Assembly: GCF_014644455.1 (NCBI RefSeq)
Contig: NZ_BMKS01000011.1
Coordinates: 44,968-108,967 of the forward strand
Origin: Caldovatus sediminis
Lineage (GTDB): Bacteria; Pseudomonadota; Alphaproteobacteria; Acetobacterales; Acetobacteraceae
Length of the DNA stretch: 64,000 nucleotides
Direction of reading: 5' to 3'
The notes under the pieces were generated by a model that saw only the letters and a program-made list of their open reading frames with translations, ran no database searches and had not been told where the DNA came from. The translations under genes were made by a program, and so were the position numbers. Shown here piece by piece: positions 50,129 to 59,797 of the stretch (positions are counted from its first letter, which is position 1; every line of letters begins with the position of its first letter).

Positions 50129-51256
50129 TTGGGCGCCTACCTCCTCCGGCGGCTGCTCCTGGTGGTGCCGACGCTGTTCGGCATCATCCTGATCAACTTC
50201 GTGGTCGTGCAGTTCGCGCCGGGCGGGCCGGTCGAGCAGATGCTCGCCGAGCTGCGCGGCGAGGGCCAGACACTCGGCCGCATCACCGGCGAGGGCGGCG
50301 GCGAGATCCGCGCCGCGCCGCCCGGCCCCGGCGAGGCCGGCCGCGCCCCCGGCGCGGGCGGGACCGGCCCGGTCGGCACCTACCAGGGCGCGCGCGGCCT
50401 CGACCCGGCGATCGTGGCCGAGATCGAGCGCACCTTCGGCTTCGACAAGCCGGCGCATGTGCGCTTCCTCGAGATGCTCGGCGGCTATCTCCGCTTCGAC
50501 TTCGGCCGGTCGCTGTTCCGCGACCGCCCGGTGGTGGAGTTGATCATCGAGAAGATGCCGGTCTCGATCAGCCTCGGCCTGTGGTCCACGCTGATCATCT
50601 ACCTGGTCTCGATCCCCCTCGGCATCCGCAAGGCGGTACGCGACGGCAGCCGGTTCGACGTCGCGACCTCCGGCATCGTGCTGGTCGGCTACGCCATACC
50701 GGCCTTCCTGTTCGCCATCCTGCTCGTCGTGCTGTTCGCCGGCGGCACCTTCCTGCAGTGGTTCCCGCTGCGCGGCCTCGCCACTCCGGGCTCGGAGGCC
50801 TGGCCGTTCTGGGAGCGGGCGCTCGACTACGCCTGGCACATGGCGCTGCCGACGCTCTCGCTCGTCATCGGCGGCTTCGCCGGGCTGACGATGCTGACCA
50901 AGAACTCCTTCCTCGACGAGATCGGCAAGCAGTACGTCGTCACCGCCCGCGCCAAGGGGGCGGGCGAGCGGCGCGTGCTCTACGGCCACGTGTTCCGCAA
51001 CGCGATGCTGCTGATCATCGCCGGATTCCCCTCGGCCTTCATCGGCATCCTGTTCACCGGGGCGCTGCTGATCGAGATCGTGTTCTCGCTCGACGGGCTC
51101 GGCCTGCTCGGCTTCGAAGCGGCGATCCGGCGCGACTACCCGGTGATGTTCGGCACGCTCTACATCTTCACCCTGCTCGGGCTGCTGATGCAGATCGTCG
51201 GCGACTTCACCTACACGCTGGTGGACCCGCGCATCGACTTCGAGGCCCGGAGCTGA
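50129..51256 (+). CDS. yejB: Peptide ABC transporter permease (YejB type)
   Basis: Six-helix permease, 375 aa, with a periplasmic insertion rich in Gly/Pro (residues 50-90, [18 protein letters not shown]), typical of YejB. EAA-like loop is [21 protein letters not shown]. Start TTG 50129 ([14 protein letters not shown]) because the first helix begins at once; weak GAGAGAG ribosome-binding site. Confidence 0.93.
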   Translation: MGAYLLRRLLLVVPTLFGIILINFVVVQFAPGGPVEQMLAELRGEGQTLGRITGEGGGEIRAAPPGPGEAGRAPGAGGTGPVGTYQGARGLDPAIVAEIERTFGFDKPAHVRFLEMLGGYLRFDFGRSLFRDRPVVELIIEKMPVSISLGLWSTLIIYLVSIPLGIRKAVRDGSRFDVATSGIVLVGYAIPAFLFAILLVVLFAGGTFLQWFPLRGLATPGSEAWPFWERALDYAWHMALPTLSLVIGGFAGLTMLTKNSFLDEIGKQYVVTARAKGAGERRVLYGHVFRNAMLLIIAGFPSAFIGILFTGALLIEIVFSLDGLGLLGFEAAIRRDYPVMFGTLYIFTLLGLLMQIVGDFTYTLVDPRIDFEARS

Positions 51257-52401
51257 TGGCGCTCTCGCCCCTCAACCGCCGGCGGCTCGAGAATTTCCGC
51301 GCCAACCGGCGCGGCTACTGGTCGCTCTGGATCTTCGCCGCGCTGTTCGTGGTGACGCTGTTCGCCGAGTTCATCGCCAACGACCGCCCCCTGGTCGCGC
51401 GGGTGGACGGGCGCTGGTACGTCCCCGTCCTCGTGGACTACGCCGAGAGCGACGTCATCGCGGACGGCCTGCCGACCGCGGTGGACTGGCACGACCGCGG
51501 CTTCATCGAGGAGTTCCGGGAGGCGGGCGGCTGGGCCGTCTGGCCGCTGATCCCCTACGCCTACAACACGGTGGTGCGCGACCTCGGCCGTCCCGCGCCC
51601 TCGCCGCCCTCGGCGCGCAACTGGCTCGGCACCGACGACCAGGCGCGCGACGTGCTGGCGCGGGTGATCTACGGCTTCCGCATCTCGGTGCTGTTCGGCT
51701 TCACCCTCACCCTCGTCTCCTCGGTCATCGGCATCGCGGCCGGCGCGGTGCAGGGGTTCTACGGCGGGCTGACCGACCTCCTGTTCCAGCGCTTCATCGA
51801 GATCTGGCGCGGCATGCCGGAGCTCTACCTGCTCATCATCCTCGCCAGCATCATCACGCCGAGCTTCTGGGTCCTGCTCGGCTTCCTCCTGCTGTTCTCC
51901 TGGATGGGGCTGACCGGGGTGGTGCGGGCGGAGTTCCTGCGCGGGCGGAACTTCGACTACGTGCGCGCGGCGCGCGCGCTCGGCGTCTCCGACGGGCGGA
52001 TCATGTTCCGCCACATCCTGCCCAACGCCATGGTGGCGACGCTGACCTTCCTGCCCTTCATCCTCTCGGGCTCGGTGGTCATCCTCACCTCGCTCGACTT
52101 CCTCGGCTTCGGCCTGCCGCCCGGCTCGCCCTCGCTCGGCGAGCTGGTGAACCAGGGCAAGAACAACCTCCAGGCCCCCTGGCTCGCCTTCACCGCCTTC
52201 GTCGTGCTCGGCGCCATGCTGAGCCTGCTCACCTTCATCGGCGAGGCGGTGCGCGACGCCTTCGACCCGCGCAAGCTGCCGGGCGGCGCGCAGGCCGCCG
52301 CGGCGGCACCGCTCACGGAGCGGGTGCCGAACCCCGACACGCGGATGCCGAACCACGCCCATGGCGGCACCGCGACCCCGACCGGCGCCGGGACGGCCTG
52401 A
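51256..52401 (+). CDS. yejE: Peptide ABC transporter permease (YejE type)
   Basis: Second permease, 381 aa. N-terminal helix, then a periplasmic stretch (VDGRWYVPVLVDYAESDV) found in YejE, and EAA loop YVRAARALGVSDGRIMFRH. ATG shares one base with the yejB stop (TGATG). The C-terminal tail is Ala/Pro/Thr-rich and dispensable-looking. Confidence 0.94.
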   Translation: MALSPLNRRRLENFRANRRGYWSLWIFAALFVVTLFAEFIANDRPLVARVDGRWYVPVLVDYAESDVIADGLPTAVDWHDRGFIEEFREAGGWAVWPLIPYAYNTVVRDLGRPAPSPPSARNWLGTDDQARDVLARVIYGFRISVLFGFTLTLVSSVIGIAAGAVQGFYGGLTDLLFQRFIEIWRGMPELYLLIILASIITPSFWVLLGFLLLFSWMGLTGVVRAEFLRGRNFDYVRAARALGVSDGRIMFRHILPNAMVATLTFLPFILSGSVVILTSLDFLGFGLPPGSPSLGELVNQGKNNLQAPWLAFTAFVVLGAMLSLLTFIGEAVRDAFDPRKLPGGAQAAAAAPLTERVPNPDTRMPNHAHGGTATPTGAGTA

Positions 52402-52404
52402 GCG

Positions 52405-54018
52405 GTGCCGGCGCTGCTCACCGTCGAGGACCTCGCCGTCGCCTTCCGCGGCCGGAGCGTGGTCGAGGGCGTCTCCTTCGCCGTCGAGCCGGGCGAGACG
52501 GTCGCCCTGGTCGGCGAGTCCGGCTCCGGCAAGAGCGTCACCGCGCTCTCCTGCCTGCGCCTGCTGCCGCCCGGCGGGGCCAACCCGGCCGGGCGCATCC
52601 TGCTCGACGGGACCGAGGTGCTGCGCGCGCCCGAGCACGAGCTGCGGCGCCTGCGCGGCGGCGTCGCCGGCATGGTGTTCCAGGAGCCGATGACCTCGCT
52701 CAACCCGCTGCACACGGTGGGCCGCCAGGTCGCGGAGGCGGTGGTCCTGCACCAGCCCGGGATGCGCGGCGCCGCGCTGCGCGAGCGCGTGATCCACCTC
52801 CTCCGCCGCGCCGGCTTCGCCAACGCGGAGGAGCGGCTGGCCGCCTATCCGCACCAGCTCTCCGGCGGGCAGCGCCAGCGGGTGATGATCGCCGCCGCGC
52901 TGGCCAACGACCCGAAGCTGCTGATCGCCGACGAGCCGACCACCGCGCTCGACGTCACCATCCAGGCGCAGATCCTGGAGCTGCTCGCCGACCTCAAGCG
53001 CCGGCTGAACATGGCGCTGCTCCTCATCACCCACGACCTGCAGATCGTGCGCCGCCACGCCGACCGGGTGGTGGTGATGAAGGACGGCCGGGCGGTCGAG
53101 CAGGGCCCGGTGGCCGCGGTGTTTGAGGCCCCGCGCCACGACTACACGCGCATGCTGCTCGCCACCGAGCCGCGCGGCCGCCCCGCGCCGGTGGCGCCGG
53201 ACGCCCCGGTGGTGATGGAGGCGGAGCGGATCAAGGTGCACTTCCCGATCCGCCGCGGCGTCCTGCGGCGGACCGTCGGGCACGTGAAGGCGGTGGACGG
53301 CGTCTCGGTGGCGATCCGGGAGGGCGAGACGGTCGGCCTGGTCGGCGAATCGGGCAGCGGCAAGACCACGCTCGGCCTCGCCCTGCTGCGGCTCGAGGGG
53401 AGCGAGGGCCCGATCCGCTTCGAGGGTGCGCCGATCCAGGGCCTCGACCGCAAGCGGCTGCGGCCGCTGCGCCGGCGCATGCAGATCGTCTTCCAGGACC
53501 CCTACGGCGCCCTCTCGCCGCGCATGACCGTGGCCGAGATCGTCGGCGAGGGCCTCGCGGTGCACGAGCCGCACCTCTCGCGCGCCGAGCGCGGCCGGGC
53601 GGTCGCCGCGGCGCTCGAGGAGGTCGGGCTCGATCCGGGGATGGCGGACCGCTACCCGCACGAATTCTCCGGCGGCCAGCGCCAGCGCATCGCGATCGCC
53701 CGCGCCCTCGTGCTCAAGCCGCGCCTCGTCGTGCTCGACGAGCCGACCAGCGCGCTCGACGTCTCGGTGCAGGCGCAGGTGGTGGAGCTGCTGCGCGCGC
53801 TGCAGGAGCGCCACCGGCTCGCCTACCTCTTCATCAGCCACGACCTGCGGGTGGTCCGCGCGATGGCGCACCGGATCATCGTGCTCAGGGACGGGCGCGT
53901 GGTCGAGGAGGGCGAGGCGGAGCGCATCATCGCGGCGCCGCGCGAGCCCTACACGCGCGCGCTGATGGCGGCGGCCTTCGAGCTGGCCGCCGCCGAGCCG
54001 GAGGTGGTCCGCACGTGA
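52405..54018 (+). CDS. yejF: Dual ATP-binding protein (YejF type)
   Basis: Two fused ABC ATPases, 537 aa. Walker A GESGSGKS and GESGSGKT; signatures LSGGQRQR and FSGGQRQR; both Walker B sites end DEPT. Powers the YejBE permease. GTG start 4 nt after yejE. No sign of damage in either half. Confidence 0.95.
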   Translation: MPALLTVEDLAVAFRGRSVVEGVSFAVEPGETVALVGESGSGKSVTALSCLRLLPPGGANPAGRILLDGTEVLRAPEHELRRLRGGVAGMVFQEPMTSLNPLHTVGRQVAEAVVLHQPGMRGAALRERVIHLLRRAGFANAEERLAAYPHQLSGGQRQRVMIAAALANDPKLLIADEPTTALDVTIQAQILELLADLKRRLNMALLLITHDLQIVRRHADRVVVMKDGRAVEQGPVAAVFEAPRHDYTRMLLATEPRGRPAPVAPDAPVVMEAERIKVHFPIRRGVLRRTVGHVKAVDGVSVAIREGETVGLVGESGSGKTTLGLALLRLEGSEGPIRFEGAPIQGLDRKRLRPLRRRMQIVFQDPYGALSPRMTVAEIVGEGLAVHEPHLSRAERGRAVAAALEEVGLDPGMADRYPHEFSGGQRQRIAIARALVLKPRLVVLDEPTSALDVSVQAQVVELLRALQERHRLAYLFISHDLRVVRAMAHRIIVLRDGRVVEEGEAERIIAAPREPYTRALMAAAFELAAAEPEVVRT

Positions 54019-54488
54019 ACGTCCCCGATCCCGCCGCAGCCTCGTCCTCCGCGACGAGCCCCGATCTCGAGCGGCTGCGCCGCCTGCTCGAATCCGAGCG
54101 GCTGAAGCTCGGCGTGCACATCCGCAAGATGAACAGCCCGGGCTCGCCGGTCTTCCGCCAGGGCGAGAACGTCTGGCCCGCGGCCCTGATCCTCGTCGGC
54201 TCCTTCGGCGCGACGGCGCTGGTCCACTTCTACCTCGGCGCCGCGGTGCTCGCGGTCGGCGCCTGGTGGTGGCTCGCCAAGGTGCAGCCGCGCATCGCGG
54301 ACGGGGTATTCGACCGCACCGTCGCCTTCATGCTGGCCTCCGAGCGGAACTTCGAGGGGCTGTGGGCGAAGGGGGTGCTGTCCTTCTACGCGAAGCTGCC
54401 GGACGGGCGGGAGGTGGTGGCGACGCGCCGCGACGACTGGCGCGAATTCCTGCGCCGCGTCGAGGCCGAGTTCGAAGGGGGAGATTGA
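54015..54488 (+). CDS. Hypothetical membrane protein, 157 aa
   Basis: Two hydrophobic segments (residues 55-90) lie between a charged N-terminal helix and a soluble C-terminal domain with AKLPDGREVVATRRDDW. GTG start overlaps the yejF stop (GTGA), implying co-expression with the importer. No family recognised. Confidence 0.75.
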   Translation: MNVPDPAAASSSATSPDLERLRRLLESERLKLGVHIRKMNSPGSPVFRQGENVWPAALILVGSFGATALVHFYLGAAVLAVGAWWWLAKVQPRIADGVFDRTVAFMLASERNFEGLWAKGVLSFYAKLPDGREVVATRRDDWREFLRRVEAEFEGGD

Positions 54489-54494
54489 TCGCGC

Positions 54495-55445
54495 ATGGGC
54501 ACCGCGAGGGGCACCGCCGTGCTGCTGTCCACCAGGGCGAACGCGATGGCCGACTGGGCGGAGGCGCTCGGCGCGCTCGACCCGTCGCTCGACATCCGCC
54601 TGTTCCCCGATGCCGGCGATCCGGCCGACATCGAGGCCGCGGTCGTCTGGACCGAGCACGACATGGCCGAGCTCCGGCGCTACCCGAACCTGAAGCTCAT
54701 CGTCTCGATGGGCGCCGGCGTGGACCACCTGCTGCGCCCGCCGGGCCCGCCGCCCGGCGTGCCGGTGGCGCGGCTGGTGGACGAGCGGCTGACCCAGGGC
54801 ATGACCGAGTGGGTGCTGCTCAACGTGCTGCGCTTCCACCGGCAGGACCCGGAATACCGCGCGCAGCAGGCGGCGCGGATCTGGCAGGAGCTGCCGGCGC
54901 CCGACACGGCGGCGCGGCGCATCGGCATCCTCGGCCTCGGCGCGCTCGGCGGGGCCGCGGCGCGCGCGCTGCGCGGCCTCGGCTTCCCGGTCATGGGCTG
55001 GTCGCGGCGGCCGAAGGCGCTCGCGGACGTCGAATGCTTCCACGGCGCGGACGGCCTCGCGGCCATGGCGCCGCGCGCCGACATCCTGGTCTGCCTGCTG
55101 CCGCTGACGCCGCAGACGCGCGGCATCCTCGGCGGGGAGCTGCTGCGGTCCCTGCCGCGCGGGGCGTACGTGATCAACGGCGCGCGCGGCGGCCACGTGG
55201 TGGACGCCGACCTGCTGCGCGCGCTCGACACGGGCCAGGTCGCCGGCGCGGCGCTCGACGTGTTCGAGCCGGAGCCGCTTCCGGCGGACCACCCCTACTG
55301 GTCGCACCCGAGGGTGTTCGTCACCCCGCACGCGGCGAGCATCACGATTCCGCGGAGCGCGGCGCCGCAGGTGGTCGAGAACATCCGTCGGATGCGGGCG
55401 GGGCGCCCGCTGATCAACCTCGTCGATCCCGCCGCCGGCTACTGA
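54495..55445 (+). CDS. Glyoxylate/hydroxypyruvate reductase A-like
   Basis: NAD(P)-dependent D-2-hydroxyacid dehydrogenase, 316 aa. Rossmann motif GLGALGGAAARAL, active-site Arg in NGARGGHV, Glu in DVFEPEPLP, His in TPHAAS. GhrA-like length and SRRPKAL dinucleotide contact suggest NADPH use. Follows the yej genes by 6 nt. Could reduce glyoxylate formed by isocitrate lyase, an inference. Confidence 0.88.
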   Translation: MGTARGTAVLLSTRANAMADWAEALGALDPSLDIRLFPDAGDPADIEAAVVWTEHDMAELRRYPNLKLIVSMGAGVDHLLRPPGPPPGVPVARLVDERLTQGMTEWVLLNVLRFHRQDPEYRAQQAARIWQELPAPDTAARRIGILGLGALGGAAARALRGLGFPVMGWSRRPKALADVECFHGADGLAAMAPRADILVCLLPLTPQTRGILGGELLRSLPRGAYVINGARGGHVVDADLLRALDTGQVAGAALDVFEPEPLPADHPYWSHPRVFVTPHAASITIPRSAAPQVVENIRRMRAGRPLINLVDPAAGY

Positions 55446-55493
55446 GCCGCGGCGGCGCGGTCCGCGGCGCCGTCCGGGCGCCCGCCGGCGGCG

Positions 55494-55919
55494 TCAGCCG
55501 GCGCGGCGCGTGCCGCTCCCCCCGGCGGCGCCCGGCGCCGTCTCGACGTTCGCCGGCTCCGCCACCGCGAGCTCGCGCGTCGCGACCTCGGCGTCCGCCA
55601 TGATCTGGCGCAGGTCGCGCAGGAACGCGCTGCCCTTGAGAGTGCGCTGCACGAGCACGCTGCGGCGGTCCATCGGGTCGACCTTGCGGCGCGCCAGGTC
55701 CAGCTCTCCCAGCCGGTCCAGCGCCCGCGTGATCGCCGGCTTCGAGACGTTCAGCTCGGCCGCGAGGCCGCGCACCGTATGGGGGCCGTCCGTCAGGTAG
55801 ACGGTGAGGAACACCCCGAGCTGCCGCGCGGAGAGATCGGGCCCGTCCCGCCGGACCAGCGCGACGACCGTATCCCTCAGGATGCCGACGAGCTGGTCGG
55901 GATTGATCTGTGCGGCCAT
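55494..55919 (-). CDS. MarR-family transcriptional regulator
   Basis: Winged-helix repressor of about 141 aa: RQLGVFLTVYLTDG, then VRGLAAELNVSKPAITRALDRL as recognition helix, and DPMDRRSVLVQRT as wing. ATG 55919 preferred; TTG 55928 possible. Target not evident. Confidence 0.88.
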   Translation of the reverse strand: MAAQINPDQLVGILRDTVVALVRRDGPDLSARQLGVFLTVYLTDGPHTVRGLAAELNVSKPAITRALDRLGELDLARRKVDPMDRRSVLVQRTLKGSAFLRDLRQIMADAEVATRELAVAEPANVETAPGAAGGSGTRRAG

Positions 55920-56094
55920 GTCCTGCAACCCTTCCTGGTCCTTCCGCCGCCCCGCCCCCTAGCTCCGCTTCGCGGCGGGACCGGCGTCGGCGGCGGCGCC
56001 GCGGACCGTGCGTCCGGCGTCCCTGGCCGGTCCGAGCCCTCGCGCCACCACAGAGCCGCTGCGGCGGAAAAGTTCCCACTCCATCCCAACTTCG

Positions 56095-57537
56095 TTACCG
56101 ATCCGGTCGGCCATCACTCCCCGCCAGCGCGGCGATCGCCGCGTACAGGGCCCGCATCGCCTGCGCTTCGCCGCCCTCGGGTCGCCCCGGCCGGGCCGAA
56201 TCGTTCCAGGCATAGAGGTCTATATGCGCCCATCGCACCCGCTTCGGAACAAACCGCTGCAAGAAAAGCGCGGCCGTGATCGCCCCCGCCATCGGTCTCG
56301 TCCCGACACTGGAGACGTCCGCCACCGCGCTGTCCAGCCAAGAATCGTATCCGGAATGCAGTGGCAGGCGCCACAGCGGGTCGTGCGACGCCCGGCCGGC
56401 GGTCAGCAGCGTCTCCGCGAGCGCCTCGTCGTTGCAGAACAGCGCCGGCAGGTCGGGCCCCAGCGCGACCCGCGCCGCGCCGGTCAGGGTGGCGCAATCC
56501 AGCACCACCTCGGCCCCGCGCTCCGCCGCCAGGGCGAGCAGGTCGCCCAGCACCAGTCGGCCTTCCGCGTCGGTGTTGCCGATCTCGACCGTCAGCCCCT
56601 TCCGGCTGCGCACCACGTCGAGGGGGCGCATGGCGGTGCCGGAGACGGCGTTCTCCACCGCGCCGACCAGCAGCATCAGGCGCACCGGCAGGCGCGCGCG
56701 CATGACGAGCCCGGCCACGCCGATCGTCACCGCGGCGCCGGCCATGTCCTTCTTCATCCGCAGCATCGCGGCCGACGGCTTGATGTCCAGCCCGCCGCTG
56801 TCGAAGCACACGCCCTTGCCGCAGAGCGCGATCCGCGGCCCGTCCGCGCTGCCCTGCCATTCGAGGATCGCCACCCGCGGCGCGCGCGCGCTGCCGGCGC
56901 CGACCGCGGCGATCAGCGGGAAGCCCTCGGCCAGCGCCGCGCCCTCGAGGATGCGGCAGGTCGCCCCGGGGTGCTCGGCCGCCAGCGCCCGCACCGCCTC
57001 GGCGAGCTCGGCGGGACCAAGGTGGTTGGGCGGGGTGTTGATCAGGTCGCGCACCCGCCAGGCGGCGGCGGCCGACGCGACGGCCGGTTCGGTGCCGGCC
57101 GGGGCGAGCAGCCGCGCCGGGGCGCGGTCCGGCGCCGGCCGGTCCTCCGCGCGCTCCGCCTCCGGTCCCTTGAAGCGGCGGAACCGGTAGGCGCCGAGCC
57201 CCCAGCCGAGCACCGCGTCCGCCGCGTCGTGGTCGCCGGCGCCGAGGCGCCAGAGGCTGCCCTCCGGCAAAGCATAGGGCAGTGCCCCGAACGGCCAGGG
57301 CGAGGCCGGCTCGCTCCCCAGGCCGAGCACCGCGCCGGCCAGCCCTCCCCCCGCGTCGGGCAGCAGGGCGAGCTGGCCACGGCGCCCCGTGAAGCCGAGC
57401 GAGTCGAGCCAGGCCGCCTGGGCGGCGCCGAGCGTGCCCCGCAGCGCCGCCAGGGTTGCCGGGCGCGCCGTGTGCAGGGGCAGGGCCGATGTCTCCATCC
57501 CGGCGGCGTCCGATTCGGCCGGGAGGCAGTCGAGCAT
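56095..57537 (-). CDS. M17 leucyl aminopeptidase family protein
   Basis: Zinc/manganese aminopeptidase, 480 aa. GKGVCFDSGGLDIKPS and NTDAEGRLVLGD are the catalytic signatures, with Lys and Arg in place. The N-terminal domain is short and divergent. ATG 57537 has GAGGAGA upstream. Reads as cytosolic peptide turnover. Confidence 0.92.
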   Translation of the reverse strand: MLDCLPAESDAAGMETSALPLHTARPATLAALRGTLGAAQAAWLDSLGFTGRRGQLALLPDAGGGLAGAVLGLGSEPASPWPFGALPYALPEGSLWRLGAGDHDAADAVLGWGLGAYRFRRFKGPEAERAEDRPAPDRAPARLLAPAGTEPAVASAAAAWRVRDLINTPPNHLGPAELAEAVRALAAEHPGATCRILEGAALAEGFPLIAAVGAGSARAPRVAILEWQGSADGPRIALCGKGVCFDSGGLDIKPSAAMLRMKKDMAGAAVTIGVAGLVMRARLPVRLMLLVGAVENAVSGTAMRPLDVVRSRKGLTVEIGNTDAEGRLVLGDLLALAAERGAEVVLDCATLTGAARVALGPDLPALFCNDEALAETLLTAGRASHDPLWRLPLHSGYDSWLDSAVADVSSVGTRPMAGAITAALFLQRFVPKRVRWAHIDLYAWNDSARPGRPEGGEAQAMRALYAAIAALAGSDGRPDR

Positions 57538-57800
57538 CGCGGCGTTCTCCTCGCTCGTCCCGAGGCGGATCCGCGCTCCGCCAGCGGACGGGCCATCGCT
57601 GCGGCGTCGCCGGCCCGCCGCGGGATCTCGGCACGTCGCGCCGATTCGCGGCGCCACCATAGCGGCCGCCCCGGCAAACACCAAGGCGATGCACCCTCGG
57701 CGCGAAGCACGGCGCGGCCGGCGGGTGAGGGCGGCATGGCGGGGATGGGGGCAGAGCCGTCTCGCCGGCGCGCGACTGCGGGGTCCGGCCGGGGCGGTCG

Positions 57801-58739
57801 TCAGTCTTCGCGCCCGAGAACCGCCATCAGCTCGCGCCACTCGCGCTTCGAGAGGCCGCTCCCTTCCTGCGCCACCGGCTCGCCCGCCAGCATCCGCCGC
57901 ACCACGGCGAGCATCGGCGCCGAGAGGGTCGCCGCGCCGAGGCGATAGTCGCGGAAGGCCTCGAAGGTCATCGGCACCCAGGCCTCGACCGTCGCCAGCA
58001 TCGCCTCGGCGTAGGCGCGGATCTCGTACTGGGCGTGCGGGTCGGCGCGCAGCGAGAGGAAGTGCAGCAGATTGTGCAGGTCGATCTTCCAGTACCACTG
58101 CGTATAGGTGTTGAGGGTGAGGTTCATCCGCGCCAGCTCGCGCGCGAGCCCCCGGCGCGATTCGTCGCGCTTCGCCCCTGCTTCGTCCTCGTTCAGCATG
58201 GCGAGGTAGTGGTCGTAGTTGCGCGCCGCGTCCTCCCGCAGCAGGGCCAGCACCTCCGCCGCCTCCGCGCCCTCCAGCACCGCGCCGCGCCCCTGGCGGT
58301 TCACGCGCGACTGGGCGGCGAGGTGCTCGGGCGCCGGCAGGTAGAACTCCCGGTCGAGGACCGAGTAGCGGGCGGAGTACTCGTTCACGTTCGCCGTGCG
58401 GTGGCGGATCCACTGCCGCGCGACGAAGATCGGCAGCTTCACGTGGTACTTGATCTCGCACATCTCGAAGGGCGTGGTGTGGCGGTGGCGCATCAGGTAG
58501 CGGATCAGGCCGCGGTCCTCGTTCGCCGCCCGCGTCCCCCGCCCGTAGGAGACGCGCGCCGCCTGCACCACCGCGGCGTCGTCGCCCATGTAGTCGATGA
58601 CGCGCACGAAGCCGTGGTCGAGCACCGGGATGGCCCGGAACAGCATCGCCTCGAGCGCCGGGACGGTCGGGCGCCGGGTGCGGTGCTCGGCCGCACGGGC
58701 GGCCTCGATCTCCTGCTGCTGCTCCGCGGTCAGCGCCAT
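57801..58739 (-). CDS. thyX: FAD-dependent thymidylate synthase ThyX
   Basis: Flavin-dependent dTMP synthase, 312 aa, slightly long. ThyX motif [11 protein letters not shown] fits RHRx7[15 protein letters not shown] and [17 protein letters not shown] are also conserved. Start ATG 58739; 58751 would add four residues. Divergent from the tmRNA gene, their promoters sharing about 60 bases. No ThyA seen in the window. Confidence 0.96.
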   Translation of the reverse strand: MALTAEQQQEIEAARAAEHRTRRPTVPALEAMLFRAIPVLDHGFVRVIDYMGDDAAVVQAARVSYGRGTRAANEDRGLIRYLMRHRHTTPFEMCEIKYHVKLPIFVARQWIRHRTANVNEYSARYSVLDREFYLPAPEHLAAQSRVNRQGRGAVLEGAEAAEVLALLREDAARNYDHYLAMLNEDEAGAKRDESRRGLARELARMNLTLNTYTQWYWKIDLHNLLHFLSLRADPHAQYEIRAYAEAMLATVEAWVPMTFEAFRDYRLGAATLSAPMLAVVRRMLAGEPVAQEGSGLSKREWRELMAVLGRED

Positions 58740-58754
58740 CTCTCGATCCACCCC

Positions 58755-58783
58755 TCGATTCGCGAGCCGGACGGGCCTATATT
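58755..58783 (+). promoter_or_regulatory. Candidate tmRNA promoter
   Basis: TATATT (58778-58783) is an excellent -10; the -35 at 17-nt spacing, TCGATT, is weak. It would start transcription near 58790. Confidence 0.45.
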
Positions 58784-58799
58784 CCGTTCGCCGCCTCGG

Positions 58800-59093
58800 C
58801 GGCTATGGCGATAAACGCGGCTCGGAATAAGCGTAGCGGACCCGGGGGCAGTACCCGGCGCCTCCACCACCTTCCCGGCAGCGGCGGCTTGGCCCGTCCG
58901 CTGCCGTCCACGGGGGCGAAACAGGCTCGACGCGCGCGGTAAAGGGGTCGTTTTCGCCCGGCATGGCTCCGCCGTTATCGGGCCGAACCACAAGTGCCAA
59001 CGACAACAGCCGCGAGGCTGTGGCGCTCGCTGCCTGACATCAGGTAAGCGCGGCCCGGGGGGCGCCGGGCAACAGAAGCCCCCCACTTATCGC
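58800..59093 (+). ncRNA. ssrA: tmRNA, circularly permuted two-piece form
   Basis: Rescues stalled ribosomes. The acceptor piece comes first: T-arm GGGGGCAGTACCC and 3' end CGCCTCCACCA (ends 58869). The coding piece follows from GGGGGCGAAACAGG (58912); its GGGGGCG pairs with CGCCTCC to make the tRNA-like stem. The tag frame 58996-59037 encodes ANDNSREAVALAA then TGA. GCGATAA (58808-58814) and TTATCGC (59087-59093) are exactly complementary and close the precursor. Bases 58870-58911 should be removed. Permuted ssrA is known in alphaproteobacteria. Confidence 0.95.
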
Positions 59094-59118
59094 GTGCCCC
59101 GTTCTTGCCATCTTTGTG

Positions 59119-59147
59119 TTGTCCGGCGGTCGGTTTCGCCCTACAGT
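59119..59147 (+). promoter_or_regulatory. Promoter of sspB
   Basis: TTGTCC (59119-59124), 17-nt spacer, TACAGT (59142-59147), 20 nt before the ATG. Short leader. Confidence 0.55.
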
Positions 59148-59167
59148 TGCATACGAAGGGTGGGCGT

Positions 59168-59662
59168 ATGAGCGAAGAAGCGAGACAGACCGAGAGCCTC
59201 CTTCCCTACGACCGCTGGACCGAGGACGCCCTGCGCGAGGTCGTGGCCCGCGCGCTCGAGCACACGGCGGAGCACGGGCTGGCGGGGGAGCACCATTTCT
59301 ACCTGACCTTCCGCACCGACCATCCCGGCGTGTCCATGCCGGGGCACTTGAAGGCGCGCTATCCGCAGGAGATGACGATCGTCCTGCAGCACCGCTTCTG
59401 GGACTTGGCGGTGGACCGGCAGGTGGGCGCGTTCTCGGTCGGCCTGTCCTTCGGCGGCGTGCCGGCGACGCTGGTGGTGCCCTTCGCCGCCGTGACCGCC
59501 TTCGCCGATCCGCACGTGCGCTTCGGGCTGCGGTTCGAGCCGCGGATGGAGGGGGCCGCAGCCCCGGCCGAGCCGGCGGCGCCCGTCGCGCCGGAAGCGG
59601 CACCCGCGCCACAGGTGGTCAGCCTCGACGCCTTCCGTCGCCGGCCGGCGCGGGACGGCTGA
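59168..59662 (+). CDS. sspB: SspB-like ClpXP adaptor, alpha type
   Basis: Binds ssrA-tagged proteins and passes them to ClpXP. About 164 aa. YDRWTEDALREVV, HHFYLTFRTDHPGV and the strand YPQEMTIVLQHRFWDL belong to the alpha-type SspB family. An Ala/Pro linker leads to a conserved-looking C-terminal peptide VVSLDAFRRR, the expected ClpX contact. ATG 59168 has GAAGGG upstream. It directly follows the tmRNA gene that makes the tag. Confidence 0.9.
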   Translation: MSEEARQTESLLPYDRWTEDALREVVARALEHTAEHGLAGEHHFYLTFRTDHPGVSMPGHLKARYPQEMTIVLQHRFWDLAVDRQVGAFSVGLSFGGVPATLVVPFAAVTAFADPHVRFGLRFEPRMEGAAAPAEPAAPVAPEAAPAPQVVSLDAFRRRPARDG

Positions 59663-59687
59663 CCCGACCGCCGGCGCCCGGCGGCGG

Positions 59688-59716
59688 TTGGCGCCACGCC
59701 GGGGCTGCGCTAGGAC
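59688..59716 (+). promoter_or_regulatory. Candidate promoter of the fumarase gene
   Basis: TTGGCG (59688-59693), 17-nt spacer, TAGGAC (59711-59716), in the gap after sspB. Confidence 0.45.
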
Positions 59717-59797
59717 GATCCTCCCGAGAGAGTGACCGACCGGTTCGGCTTGGCGCGCCGCTGCGCGGGTCGTACCGTGCCGCGGAGACGCCAGCCC

